Shown: positions 24,921-33,016, counted from the stretch's first letter. The stretch: DNA of 37,452 bases from CAZJYT01 sp964550325 (GCA_964550325.1 CAZJYT010000004.1:1-37452); one strand, 5' to 3'. Numbers and translations: made by a program. Notes: generated by a model not told the origin, from the sequence alone.

Positions 24921-24950
24921 TTGTAGTAAAATGAAATTATTCAATATAAT
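24921..24950 (+). promoter_or_regulatory. Promoter candidate for the tRNA-rpmG array
   Basis: A perfect TATAAT at 24945-24950 is preceded by TTGTAG at 24921-24926 with an 18-nt spacer. It lies 35 nt before tRNA-Tyr. Only half of the -35 matches. Confidence 0.5.
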
Positions 24951-24985
24951 AATAGAGAGAGATCTTTTGCTTAGCTTTATCTAAG

Positions 24986-25068
24986 GGGTGGGTTCCGGAG
25001 TAGCCAAACGGGCGTGGCTGTAAACCACGTGGCAGTTGCCTTCGGGGGTGCAAATCCCTCCCCACCCA
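24986..25068 (+). tRNA. tRNA-Tyr (GTA)
   Basis: This 83-nt type II tRNA with a long variable arm has the acceptor pair GGGTGGG/CCCACCC, anticodon loop CTGTAAA giving GTA, and discriminator A. The T-loop begins TGC rather than TTC, a deviation from the usual consensus. CCA is not encoded. Confidence 0.93.
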
Positions 25069-25076
25069 TTTCAAAA

Positions 25077-25150
25077 GCCAGGGTAGCTCAGTTGGTTAGA
25101 GCACCGCTCTGGTAATGCGGAGGTCATGGGTTCAATTCCCATCCCTGGCT
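25077..25150 (+). tRNA. tRNA-Thr (GGT)
   Basis: GCCAGGG pairs with CCCTGGC, and the D and T arms are canonical. The anticodon loop CTGGTAA gives GGT. The last pair of the anticodon stem is a T-T mismatch. CCA is not encoded. The rpmG start codon begins 2 nt after the discriminator base. Confidence 0.95.
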
Positions 25151-25151
25151 C

Positions 25152-25322
25152 ATGGCAGGAAAGAAAAAGAAACCATTTGTTAAACTTCAGTGCAAGGAAT
25201 GTAAACGGATTAATTACTACACCAAGAAGTCAAAAAAAGCTTCTCAAAAGAAGAGAAAGTTAGAGTTAAAAAAATTTTGTAAATGGTGTAGAAAACATAT
25301 AGTCCATAAAGAAGTAAGGTGA
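25152..25322 (+). CDS. rpmG: 50S ribosomal protein L33
   Basis: This 56-residue basic protein starts MAGKKKKPFVKLQCKECKRI and ends with FCKWCRKHIVHKEVR. The two C-x-x-C pairs form the zinc ribbon of the C+ form of L33. It fills the gap between tRNA-Thr and tRNA-Trp exactly: one base lies between the tRNA-Thr end and the ATG, and tRNA-Trp starts on the base after the stop. No Shine-Dalgarno can exist outside the tRNA, so after tRNA processing the message would be nearly leaderless. Confidence 0.95.
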   Translation: MAGKKKKPFVKLQCKECKRINYYTKKSKKASQKKRKLELKKFCKWCRKHIVHKEVR

Positions 25323-25396
25323 GGGGGTATAAGCTTAATTGGTAAACTGCAGGACTCCAAATCCTGTATTTCAGGTTCGAATCCTGATACCCCCGT
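25323..25396 (+). tRNA. tRNA-Trp (CCA)
   Basis: GGGGGTA pairs with TACCCCC. The anticodon loop CTCCAAA gives CCA for tryptophan and the discriminator is G. CCA 3' end is not encoded. It begins immediately after the rpmG stop codon. Confidence 0.95.
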
Positions 25397-25434
25397 AGAA
25401 ATTTTTCTTAAAGATTTTGTAATCTTTTCTTAAA

Positions 25435-25821
25435 ATGAGGTTTTTAACAAAATTAAGGCTATCTCTTCAGAAGATAATAAATTCTACAAAAGAGTTTTTT
25501 GAGATTTCTATAATAAGACTCTATTCAGGAGGAGTGACAGGATATATGTTAGGGGATTTAGGGGGAGGAGGAGCCACAGGAATTCAAGGGAGGGTGCCTT
25601 CTTTAATTTTTAATTTTGATAACCTAAAAATTCATCTTCATCACTGGTTTCTGAGCCTCTTTTTTATTTTTTTCTTAATTATTTATTTTCTTTCTAAAAA
25701 GAAAAGCTTAAAATTTTTATTCTTTTCTTTCAAATTTGGATTTTTATTTGGTTTAATACTCCAAGGAATTTTAAACTACAGTGATTGGTACCGAATAATC
25801 TCTTTTCATGGTTTTAACTGA
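25435..25821 (+). CDS. Small integral membrane protein of unknown function
   Basis: This 128-residue protein has a glycine-rich centre (GDLGGGGATGIQGRVPS) and two hydrophobic helices (about residues 69-88 and 94-113). Between and around them are the motifs IHLHHWFLSLFF and GLILQGILNYSDWYRII. I do not recognise a named family. In many bacteria secE follows rpmG and tRNA-Trp, but this protein does not match SecE. It overlaps pcm by 14 nt, so the two are translationally coupled. Confidence 0.65.
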   Translation: MRFLTKLRLSLQKIINSTKEFFEISIIRLYSGGVTGYMLGDLGGGGATGIQGRVPSLIFNFDNLKIHLHHWFLSLFFIFFLIIYFLSKKKSLKFLFFSFKFGFLFGLILQGILNYSDWYRIISFHGFN

Positions 25822-26434
25822 TGATCTAATAAGAGAGGGGTGGCTAAAGACACTAAGAATTATTGAGGCTTTTAAAAGAATAAGAAGGATTGATTTTTTA
25901 CCTCCAGAATTAAAAAATTTAGCTCATTTAAATGAAGCTCTTCCCATAGGCTATGGCCAAACCATTTCTCAACCTTTAGTGGTAGCTTTTATGTTAGAGC
26001 TTTTGCAACCCAAAGAGGGAGAGAAGATATTAGATGTAGGAGCAGGATCTGGTTGGACTACTGCTCTTCTTTCTTGGATAGTGTCTTCCAATAATTCTTC
26101 TGGGAAAGTAATAGCTATTGAGAAAGTTCCTGAATTGGTAGATTTTTGCAAAGGAAACATTGAAAAGTATAATTTTATTAAAAAGGGAATTGCAAAAGTA
26201 ATTTATGGTGATGGGGCGAAAGGGTATTTAAAAGAGGCTCCCTTTGATAAAATTTTAGTTTCAGCATCTGCTAGGGAATGCTATCCAGCCTGGAGAGAAC
26301 AATTAAAAATAGGAGGAAGAATTGTGGTACCAATTTATAATTCTATTTGGTTATTTGTCAAAAAAAATAAGGAAGAATTTGAAGAGAGAGAATACCCAGG
26401 TTTTTCCTTCGTCCCCTTAATTACAGATGAATAA
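25808..26434 (+). CDS. pcm: Protein-L-isoaspartate O-methyltransferase
   Basis: The 208-residue enzyme uses SAM to methylate isoaspartyl residues so that damaged proteins can be repaired. Family motifs are RRIDFLPPELKNLAHLNEAL, PIGYGQTISQPLVVAFMLEL, and the SAM-binding ILDVGAGSGWTTALLSWI. GGRIVVPI comes near the end. It is coupled to the membrane protein upstream and followed by mltG after 22 nt. Confidence 0.9.
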   Translation: MVLTDDLIREGWLKTLRIIEAFKRIRRIDFLPPELKNLAHLNEALPIGYGQTISQPLVVAFMLELLQPKEGEKILDVGAGSGWTTALLSWIVSSNNSSGKVIAIEKVPELVDFCKGNIEKYNFIKKGIAKVIYGDGAKGYLKEAPFDKILVSASARECYPAWREQLKIGGRIVVPIYNSIWLFVKKNKEEFEEREYPGFSFVPLITDE

Positions 26435-26456
26435 AAATGAATAAAAACTTCTCTCT

Positions 26457-27500
26457 ATGAGCAAGATATTCAAATTTTTATTTTTTCCTTCTTTATTTTT
26501 CGTTTTTCTTCTTGGTATTTATTATTATTGCCAAATTTATTTGCCCAAAGACACGTCTCTCCAAAAGGAAGGTTTAATTTCAATTGAGAGAGGAGAGACT
26601 CTTTCTCAGATTGCCGAAAAATTGGAAAGGAAAGGGTTAATAAAAAATAAATATTTTTTCATCCTGTTTAGTATCTTAAAAAGAAACTCAAAAAAAGTTC
26701 AAGCTGGAGTATATGAATTAGCTTCCTCAATGAGTATTTCAGAAATCTTAAAAAAATTTATTTTAGGAGAGACCTACAAGATAAAAATTACCTTTCTGGA
26801 GGGAGAAGATTTGGAAGAAATTGAAGAAAAACTAAAGCATTTTTTTCCAGGGATAAATCTTAAGAAATATAAAATAAAAGACTTTAAAGAAAATTTTGAG
26901 TTTCTAAAAGAGGTTCCTGATTCTGCGCCTTTGGAAGGTTTCTTGTTTCCTGATACCTATTTCTTTGAATTGGATATGAAAGAAAAAGAAATTGTAGAGG
27001 TTTTCTTAAAAAACCTAGAAAGGAAATTAAAAAAAGAGAGTTTAGAAAAAGAGATGAAAAAACAAGGAAAAAATCTTTATGAAACCTTAATTTTGGCTTC
27101 TTTGGTAGAAAAGGAGGTTTATAATACCGAAGATTGCCCAGATTGTAAGAATTTGGTAGCAGGAATTTTACAAAAGAGATTAAAAGCAAGAATGCCTCTT
27201 CAGGTAGATGCCACCTTAGTTTATATTTGCAAGGACTGTAAAGGATTAAATTTTTCTCAAATGAGGAGGAAAATTGGCAAAATAAAAACCATTAATTCTC
27301 CTTACAATACCTATAAATATTTAGGTCTTCCTCCCACTCCCATTTGTAATCCCGGTATAGAGAGCATAAGGGCTGTAATTTATCCTAAAAAAAGCGAGTT
27401 TTGGTATTACTTGTCCACCCAAAAAGGAGAGACCATTTTCAACAAGACCTTAAGAAGGCATAATCAGGCAGTGAGAGACTATCTAAAGAAAGGAAATTAA
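26457..27500 (+). CDS. mltG: Endolytic transglycosylase MltG (YceG) with CxxC pairs
   Basis: This 347-residue membrane-anchored enzyme cuts growing glycan strands. It has an N-terminal helix (about residues 7-27), a LysM-like part (IERGETLSQIAEKLERKGLI) and a YceG domain (GFLFPDTYFF, ILASLVEKE with catalytic Glu218, INSPYNTYKYLGLPPTPICN). Unusually, two C-x-x-C pairs (CPDC at 227-230 and CKDC at 258-261) flank the stretch just after the catalytic glutamate, which could bind zinc or form disulphides. Confidence 0.92.
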   Translation: MSKIFKFLFFPSLFFVFLLGIYYYCQIYLPKDTSLQKEGLISIERGETLSQIAEKLERKGLIKNKYFFILFSILKRNSKKVQAGVYELASSMSISEILKKFILGETYKIKITFLEGEDLEEIEEKLKHFFPGINLKKYKIKDFKENFEFLKEVPDSAPLEGFLFPDTYFFELDMKEKEIVEVFLKNLERKLKKESLEKEMKKQGKNLYETLILASLVEKEVYNTEDCPDCKNLVAGILQKRLKARMPLQVDATLVYICKDCKGLNFSQMRRKIGKIKTINSPYNTYKYLGLPPTPICNPGIESIRAVIYPKKSEFWYYLSTQKGETIFNKTLRRHNQAVRDYLKKGN

Positions 27501-27759
27501 TAAGAGTCTTTGCATATAATTAAGAATCAAGGAAGCAATTTAAAGACGAATCTGATAATTGCTTTAGCATCGTTAGAAGATGAGCTTGTCGGTAACAGTA
27601 GAGAACACACTTTAGACTGTTTAATTCGCCCATTTGACATTAAGGGTATTTTTGTGATATCCTATAAATCAGGAGAAAGAGGTCCAAAATAGAAGATATT
27701 AAAAATGTTGCCATTTTTCTCAACGTCTATTCTAAAGATTAATATTCCAAATATTGATT
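27501..27759. other. Spacer between mltG and rny without a convincing gene
   Basis: A TTG-initiated 60-codon frame exists at 27510-27692, but its peptide resembles no family I know and has no clear ribosome binding site. I see no RNA gene or strong terminator. It may be decayed coding DNA plus the rny promoter region. Confidence 0.4.
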
Positions 27760-29289
27760 ATGGATACCTCAATTATTTTAATATTGGGAATTTTAATCTT
27801 TCCTTTGGGGTTTCTTTTAGGATATTATGGCCGTCTCTTGATTGCCCGAAAAAAACTGGACAGGATAGAAATTCTCTTAAGAAAGAGAGTTGATGAAACC
27901 AAAAGAAAACAAGAAGAGATTTTATCTCAAGCACGAGAAAAAGCTAAAGAGATAATAGAAAGAGCGGAAGAAAAAGAAGAAGAAAAAAGAAGAGATCTAC
28001 TCAAAACAGAAAGACTCTTATTAAAAAAAGAGAATAATTTGGAATTGAGATATCAAACACTTGAAAGAAGAGAGAATGAGTTTCGGAGAAGAGTAGAAGA
28101 ACTAAAAAAAGCAAAAGAGAAAATCGAAAGGCTAAAAGAGGAAGCTTTGGAAAGATTAGAGAAAACCTCAGGTTTATCCAGGGAAGAAGCCAGAGAAGAA
28201 CTCTTTAAGAAAATAGAAAAAGAATACCAAAAAGAAATTTTTGAGAGGGTACAGAAATTAGAAAGGACTGGATGGGAACAATTTGAGCAAAAGGCACGGG
28301 AAATTTTAAGCTTAGCCATTCAAAAATGCACCATCTCTCAGGCTCAGGAAATTACCACCACGCCTGTCAGCCTGCCTTCGGAAGAAATAAAAGGAAGAAT
28401 TATTGGAAAAGAAGGAAGAAATATCAGAACCTTTGAGAGATTAACCGGGGTAGAATTAATAATAGATGAAACCCCGGATGTTGTTTTATTATCAAGTTTT
28501 GATCCAATCAAAAGAGAAATCGCCAAGATAGCTTTAGAAAAATTAATTTTGAACGGGAGAATTCAACCAGCTAGAATTGAAGAATATGTAAAGAGAGCAG
28601 AAGCCGAAATAAACTCTCAAATTAAAAAAGCAGGTGAGCAGGCAGTGGCAGAAACCGGAGTATTTGATCTCCCTCCTAAACTTGTCTATCTCTTGGGTAG
28701 GTTAAAATTTAGGACAAGTTATGGACAAAATGTTCTTCGTCATTCAATTGAGGTTTCACTTTTAGCCTCAGCTTTAGCTCATGAGCTTGGGGTGAATGCT
28801 CAAGTTTGTAAAAAAGCAGGTTTATTGCACGATATAGGAAAAGGTGTGGACAAGGAGATAGAAGGATCCCATGTTGACATCGGGATTAAAATATTGGAGA
28901 GGTTTCAAGTAGAGCCAGAGGTAATTACCGCAATGAAATCTCATCATGGAGATTTTCCATTCGAAAGTTTAGAGGCGGTCTTAGTGCAAGTAGCAGATCA
29001 GATTTCCGGAGCTAGACCTGGAGCAAGAAGAGATACCTTGGAGAATTATCTAAAAAGATTATCTGATTTAGAAAACATTGCTCTTTCCTTTCCTGGAGTA
29101 GAAAAAGCCTGGGCTCTCCAAGCAGGAAGAGAATTGAGGGTATTTGTAAAACCTGAAGAGATAGATGATTTAGGAGCTAAGAGATTAGCTCGAGAGATAG
29201 CTAACCAAATTGAAAGAGAGTTAAGATATCCTGGAGAGATAAAAGTAGATGTAATTAGAGAAACTCGGGTAATAGAATACGCAAGATAA
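27760..29289 (+). CDS. rny: Ribonuclease Y
   Basis: RNase Y is the membrane-bound endoribonuclease that starts mRNA decay. The 509-residue protein shows the full layout: N-terminal membrane helix (IILILGILIFPLGFLLGYY), a long coiled coil to about residue 200, a KH domain (GRIIGKEGRNIRTFERLTGV), and an HD domain with NVLRHSIEVSLLASALAHEL and AGLLHDIGKG. I chose the ATG at 27760; an in-frame TTG lies two codons earlier. Confidence 0.96.
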   Translation: MDTSIILILGILIFPLGFLLGYYGRLLIARKKLDRIEILLRKRVDETKRKQEEILSQAREKAKEIIERAEEKEEEKRRDLLKTERLLLKKENNLELRYQTLERRENEFRRRVEELKKAKEKIERLKEEALERLEKTSGLSREEAREELFKKIEKEYQKEIFERVQKLERTGWEQFEQKAREILSLAIQKCTISQAQEITTTPVSLPSEEIKGRIIGKEGRNIRTFERLTGVELIIDETPDVVLLSSFDPIKREIAKIALEKLILNGRIQPARIEEYVKRAEAEINSQIKKAGEQAVAETGVFDLPPKLVYLLGRLKFRTSYGQNVLRHSIEVSLLASALAHELGVNAQVCKKAGLLHDIGKGVDKEIEGSHVDIGIKILERFQVEPEVITAMKSHHGDFPFESLEAVLVQVADQISGARPGARRDTLENYLKRLSDLENIALSFPGVEKAWALQAGRELRVFVKPEEIDDLGAKRLAREIANQIERELRYPGEIKVDVIRETRVIEYAR

Positions 29290-29333
29290 AACTAAAAACT
29301 CACTAACTCCAACTTTTTTACTTTTTAACTGAG

Positions 29334-29405
29334 AGCGGGTGATGGGAATCGAACCCACACTCACCTCCTTGGAAGGGAGGGGTTTTGCCATTAAACTACA
29401 CCCGC
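29334..29405 (-). tRNA. tRNA-Gly (TCC)
   Basis: On the minus strand GCGGGTG pairs with CACCCGC. The anticodon loop CTTCCAA gives TCC, and the T-loop is TTCGATT. CCA is not encoded. It faces rny tail to tail. Confidence 0.94.
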
Positions 29406-29506
29406 CTTCGCCAGCCGAAGCTGGCTTCAGCGGGCAAAGCCCGCAAGCCAGCAAAGGCTGGATTAAGTTGGCCTTCGCCCGACGGAGCGGGCTATGGCCC
29501 GTGAAG
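29406..29506. repeat. GC-rich cluster of short hairpins between two tRNA genes
   Basis: The spacer holds successive small palindromes: CCAGC-CGAA-GCTGG, GCGGGC-AAA-GCCCGC, CCAGC-AAA-GGCTGG and GGCC..GGCC around GCCCG..CGGGC. It is far richer in G and C than the rest of the window. It resembles REP-type intergenic repeats or a processing and termination zone for the tRNA transcript. Open frames across it are by-products of its composition. Confidence 0.65.
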
Positions 29507-29577
29507 TCGGGGTGCTGGGAGTTGAACCCAGGCCGCATGCTCCCAAAGCATACATACTACCGTTATACGACACCCCG
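29507..29577 (-). tRNA. tRNA-Pro (TGG)
   Basis: On the minus strand CGGGGTG pairs with CACCCCG. The anticodon loop TTTGGGA gives TGG with G at position 37, the TrmD target. The discriminator is A and CCA is not encoded. Confidence 0.93.
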
Positions 29578-29793
29578 TTAAAATTTTGGATAACTATAGA
29601 AAACTCACTACTATCGTTATAGCACTCCCTCTAACATTTATATTTTTTATCACACTCTTTTTTTTAAGTCAATTTCAGATATTAAACAGGTTAAAGTCTC
29701 AACAAAATAAGCTGAAATGTAGGCTATAAATTGTCTGGTTTTCTCTAAATAAGAAAAAGACTCCTGGTCTAATCTTGACCTGCTCTTTTGGTG

Positions 29794-30075
29794 TCAATAT
29801 CTTATTTCAAAATTTTTGAATTCAGCCCTGTATTCTTCCCAATTGAAACGAATACTATCCACCCGGGCCAAAGCTGGACCTTTTTTTGCCCATTCAAGTA
29901 ACTCCTCTAATTTTTTCTTTTCGCCCTCAGCTATAATCTCCACTCTTCCATCTCCTAAATTTCTCACCAAACCAAAAAGACCCAGTTCTCTTGCTCGGGC
30001 TTCTGTCTCCGCCCTGAAAAATACACCCTGTACTCGCCCTGAAACAAAAATATGAATACGTGCTTTTTCTTCCAT
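29794..30075 (-). CDS. acyP: Acylphosphatase
   Basis: The 93-residue enzyme hydrolyses acyl phosphates. The diagnostic signatures are both present: VSGRVQGVFFRAETEARARE, with the catalytic arginine, and GLVRNLGDGRVEIIAEG, with the catalytic asparagine. The gene follows pgi with a single base between them, so they are cotranscribed. Confidence 0.93.
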   Translation of the reverse strand: MEEKARIHIFVSGRVQGVFFRAETEARARELGLFGLVRNLGDGRVEIIAEGEKKKLEELLEWAKKGPALARVDSIRFNWEEYRAEFKNFEIRY

Positions 30076-30076
30076 A

Positions 30077-31336
30077 TTAGATTTTTAAAATTTTTCTTGT
30101 CTCTGCTTTATATAATTCAACGCCTGGTTGATCAAAGGCATTCACCCTCATCAGTTTAGCTAAAAAGATAATTTCTATCATCTTCATTTCCAATAAAAAT
30201 CCAAGGTTTCTTTCATTAAGAGTAGGTAAAATTGTTTCAGTAAAGGGAATCTTCTTTTTTTGATAGGCTCTCTTTACTCCTTCAAAAATGGCTTTATTTA
30301 CTTGCCAGAGTTTTTTTCCTTTTACTTCTGGAAATAGGTTATCCAAATTTTTGTCTGTTGGAATCTCGCTATCTAATCCTAACTTCTCAACAAAAACGAA
30401 ATTAATCAACTTGTCTCTTGGCCCATCAAAGTAGAGCTGACCAATGGCATGGAAATCGCTGGTGCCTACAGTAACAGTGGGGGTAATTCCCTTGCCCTCT
30501 TTGCCCAAACTCTCTCCCATCAGTTGAATATACCACTTACCAAAAAATTCCAGGTCAGGAGGGAAGACAAAATTGCTATAAATGTTTTTTCCATCTTTCC
30601 AGTGATAAAAAATAGTGAGGGCAGAAGCCAGGCTGGGATTTCTTGAGGGATAATCTTTCAGACAAATCTCATTTGCCCTTTTTGCTCCCAGAAAGAGCTC
30701 TCTGGTGTCAATACCTGAGAGATAAAAAGGAAATAAACCCAGATTGCTAAATATAGAAAATCTTCCCCCAACCATCTTGGGAAGAGGAAGTAATGGATAA
30801 TTTTTCTTTTTGCCAAACTCCCACAAAGAAGAATTTTCATTAGTAATGATAAAAATCTTAGGCAAATATCTCCTGATAAGTTTTAAAAGAGTAAAAAAAT
30901 TGGCAAGGGTCTCAAAGGTCTTCCCTGACTTACTAATGAGGAAAATTGCACTTTGACACTTTCTCCCACTACAGGAGTCAAGCTTGTTTTTAATCGCTCT
31001 TAAGAAGAGGGGATTTAAGGAGTCCAAAAACAAAATTTCCTTTAATCCTTTCTTTCTTTTAAGTGCCTCAAAAACTGCCTGGATACCTAAAGAAGAACCT
31101 CCTACTCCTACTACAATAATCACCTTTATCTCTTTTCTCTCCAACCTTAAGTTTTTAAAAAATCTTTTTGGTAAATCAGGACTCTCTTCTGGTAAGAGTA
31201 AAAAACTCTCGGGAAAATCGTAACTCCTTTCTTTAAGAATACTTTTAATCTTTTTTAAATAATCAGTGATTTCTTTTCTTTTTATAAAAAAATCTCCCGG
31301 CACCTGGGAAATTTTTTTAAAATTAAATCTTAGCAT
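30077..31336 (-). CDS. pgi: Glucose-6-phosphate isomerase
   Basis: PGI interconverts glucose 6-phosphate and fructose 6-phosphate. At 419 residues it is shorter than the classical enzyme and fits the short bacterial form. SIS-type sugar phosphate motifs are visible: VGVGGSSLGIQAVFEAL, LISKSGKTFETLANFF and MVGGRFSIFSNLGLFPFYLS. TVGTSDFHAIGQLYFDGPRD is a PGI signature region. It is followed by acyP and preceded by the DUF2283 gene. Confidence 0.93.
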   Translation of the reverse strand: MLRFNFKKISQVPGDFFIKRKEITDYLKKIKSILKERSYDFPESFLLLPEESPDLPKRFFKNLRLERKEIKVIIVVGVGGSSLGIQAVFEALKRKKGLKEILFLDSLNPLFLRAIKNKLDSCSGRKCQSAIFLISKSGKTFETLANFFTLLKLIRRYLPKIFIITNENSSLWEFGKKKNYPLLPLPKMVGGRFSIFSNLGLFPFYLSGIDTRELFLGAKRANEICLKDYPSRNPSLASALTIFYHWKDGKNIYSNFVFPPDLEFFGKWYIQLMGESLGKEGKGITPTVTVGTSDFHAIGQLYFDGPRDKLINFVFVEKLGLDSEIPTDKNLDNLFPEVKGKKLWQVNKAIFEGVKRAYQKKKIPFTETILPTLNERNLGFLLEMKMIEIIFLAKLMRVNAFDQPGVELYKAETRKILKI

Positions 31337-31351
31337 ATTTGTAATTTCTAT

Positions 31352-31582
31352 CTATCTGGTTGGTTCTAAAATTTGTTTCTGAAAAGAACGTATTACTGGT
31401 TTTAATACTTTTGAAGCATTTAAAATCTCAATTCCGATTACTTGGCCATTTTCGTCAAGCTCAACATTAATTCCTGGAGAGACCTCAACAAATTTCTCCT
31501 CAATTCCTCTTTTAAGCCCCATATAAAGCACATCGCTTTTGGGGTCATAATTTATGATTTTTTGAGATTTTGAATTTTTCAT
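31352..31582 (-). CDS. DUF2283 protein, putative antitoxin-like partner
   Basis: This 76-residue protein is a DUF2283 domain: INYDPKSDVLYMGLKRG, then GINVELDENGQVIGIEILNA. The function of this domain is not established. Its ATG overlaps the stop of the upstream DUF4258-like gene by 4 nt. That pairing is typical of small toxin-antitoxin-like modules and is the only evidence for such a role here. Confidence 0.8.
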   Translation of the reverse strand: MKNSKSQKIINYDPKSDVLYMGLKRGIEEKFVEVSPGINVELDENGQVIGIEILNASKVLKPVIRSFQKQILEPTR

Positions 31583-31824
31583 ATCTTTTGCCCTCTCCCT
31601 GATTTTATTCTACTAATTTTCTGATAGTTTTTCAATGGATGAATAGTAATAAGATTTATTTGATCATTTATTTCTTCATAAATTACCACCATTTCCCTTA
31701 GTTTGTTTTTATATTTTACTTTCTTTACTGCCACTTTCTTACCAGTTTCTTTATCAAAGTAATGTTCGCTTGATATCTGGTAGATTTTCTTTGGTAGGGT
31801 ATATGGAATTTCACCCCGCTCCAC
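31579..31824 (-). CDS. DUF4258-like small protein, N-terminally truncated
   Basis: The 81 residues start with GTG inside an inverted repeat. KKVAVKKVKYKNKLREMVVI and INLITIHPLKN match the later strands of DUF4258/RelE-like proteins. The usual N-terminal helix with a histidine-rich start is absent, and a TAG lies just before the GTG, so the gene seems to have lost its beginning where the repeat now lies. It may be inactive. Its stop overlaps the DUF2283 start by 4 nt. Confidence 0.55.
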   Translation of the reverse strand: MERGEIPYTLPKKIYQISSEHYFDKETGKKVAVKKVKYKNKLREMVVIYEEINDQINLITIHPLKNYQKISRIKSGRGQKI

Positions 31825-31917
31825 AGAAAGCTATAGGTGTAAACTCGTAGAAGAATGTAAAGAAATTATCCCGAAAGTCCTGTCCGAAGCTACGGCTGTA
31901 AAGCCGTGGAGCGGGGT
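31813..31917. repeat. 12-bp inverted repeat at the start of the truncated small gene
   Basis: ACCCCGCTCCAC (31813-31824) is exactly complementary to GTGGAGCGGGGT (31906-31917). Between them is a smaller hairpin, ACGGCT-GTAA-AGCCGT. The arms are GC-rich in an AT-rich setting. The left arm includes the GTG start of the DUF4258-like gene. Confidence 0.65.
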
Positions 31918-31924
31918 TCACGTA

Positions 31925-32253
31925 ATTTTAAACGAGAAATCAAGTGCGGAGAATAAACAATTTTCTTCATAGAATGGTGCTCTATATTCCTATCTTAAAA
32001 AAAATAGTTCAAACATTTTTTGCCCGTTAAAGTTTTAGTTAGTAAAATTTAGGCAGGTGAAGACAATCCCAATTAGACGGCTTACCCAACCACCGGGTTT
32101 ACTGTCTTCGGCACCTGCCCCGTAGTTAATACGAAGCATTATACTTTGGGGACAATTTCAAGTTTTTCTTTGGCAGTAAATTCTTTTACAAAAATGATAT
32201 ATTCATTTTTTACTCCCAACAGACAAAACGAAATGCCACCAAAGAAGATAATA
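31925..32253. other. Intergenic stretch with a structured element
   Basis: No reading frame here looks like a gene. The notable content is the stem-loop at 32052-32119, described as its own entry. The rest is AT-rich and unremarkable. Confidence 0.5.
32052..32119. ncRNA. Candidate structured RNA element A
   Basis: GGCAGGTG (32052-32059) pairs with CACCTGCC (32112-32119) and AAGAC (32060-32064) with GTCTT (32104-32108), with a three-base bulge. A 39-nt apical part contains CCC and GGG segments and GGGTTTAC. The stem is strong and GC-rich. No T-tract follows, so it is not a simple terminator. Strand and function are unknown. Confidence 0.5.
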
Positions 32254-32931
32254 TTATTTCCAGCTCTTCTTCACACCTTCTATTGTTATTTGTATCAGTT
32301 GTTCGTCGGTAATTCCATATTTTTCGATTATCTCTTTTTTATATTTCTTTGTAAGCATGTCTTGGAGATCCTGTTGTTTTTTAAGTTGTTGTGTCTCTTT
32401 CTGTTGAAACTGTCCTATCAAAGCAATACTATTTATCCAGCCCTCACCAATTCCTTGAACGCTTACATGGTACCAAGGACTGCCTTGTTTAGTAGCAACT
32501 TGTAGAATTTCAATAGTTCCTCCTGCTGGAATGTACGTCATCTTTTCCAATGCGCCTAGCGGATCAGCTGGTTCTAATTCCGGCATAAGTGGTGTTTCTT
32601 TTGAAAGTTGATATTTTTGTCCGACTTGAAGGTGTTCGTAATAGGGTATTGGATATTTTTCTTGAGCTTCTTTAAATGCTCTGTCTTCGGCTTTGACTAT
32701 CTCAAGAAAAATTTCTTTTCGTTTTTCTTCTGATAAACCAATCTCTTGTGATTCGAGTGTTTCTTCTTGTGAAGGTTGTGTAATTTCTTCTTGAACGGAT
32801 GGTTGACTAATCTCCGGTTTTGTTTCTTTCTTTTCTTCCGGTATAATTATGATGATGACTATCACTGCAATAATCGCCCAGAGCCACCATCTTTTCCAAA
32901 TTGGTTTTTTGGATTTTATTTCATCTGTCAT
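32254..32931 (-). CDS. Membrane-anchored protein with a probable SH3-like domain
   Basis: This 225-residue protein has an N-terminal membrane helix (WWLWAIIAVIVIIIII, about residues 14-30) and a Q/E/P-rich linker with the motif EITQPSQEE. A domain follows that contains AGGTIEILQVATKQGSPWYH and GIGEGWINSIAL, a pattern like bacterial SH3 domains that bind cell-wall peptides. The C-terminus is a charged helix. It probably acts outside the membrane; partner unknown. Confidence 0.65.
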   Translation of the reverse strand: MTDEIKSKKPIWKRWWLWAIIAVIVIIIIIPEEKKETKPEISQPSVQEEITQPSQEETLESQEIGLSEEKRKEIFLEIVKAEDRAFKEAQEKYPIPYYEHLQVGQKYQLSKETPLMPELEPADPLGALEKMTYIPAGGTIEILQVATKQGSPWYHVSVQGIGEGWINSIALIGQFQQKETQQLKKQQDLQDMLTKKYKKEIIEKYGITDEQLIQITIEGVKKSWK

Positions 32932-33016
32932 ATTATTTTTTTCTTAAAGGTTGAATTCCGACCTTTTACTTAAAATAAGTATCCGGCTTTAATAATTTTT
33001 ATTAGCATTTGTAATT

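Noticed and set aside
27510..27692. TTG-started 60-residue frame between mltG and rny
   Set aside because: No recognisable family, no ribosome binding site and unusual start; treated as spacer.
29221..29581. Open frames on both strands across the tRNA-Gly/tRNA-Pro spacer
   Set aside because: They run through two clear tRNA genes and GC-rich palindromes and have no protein-like content.
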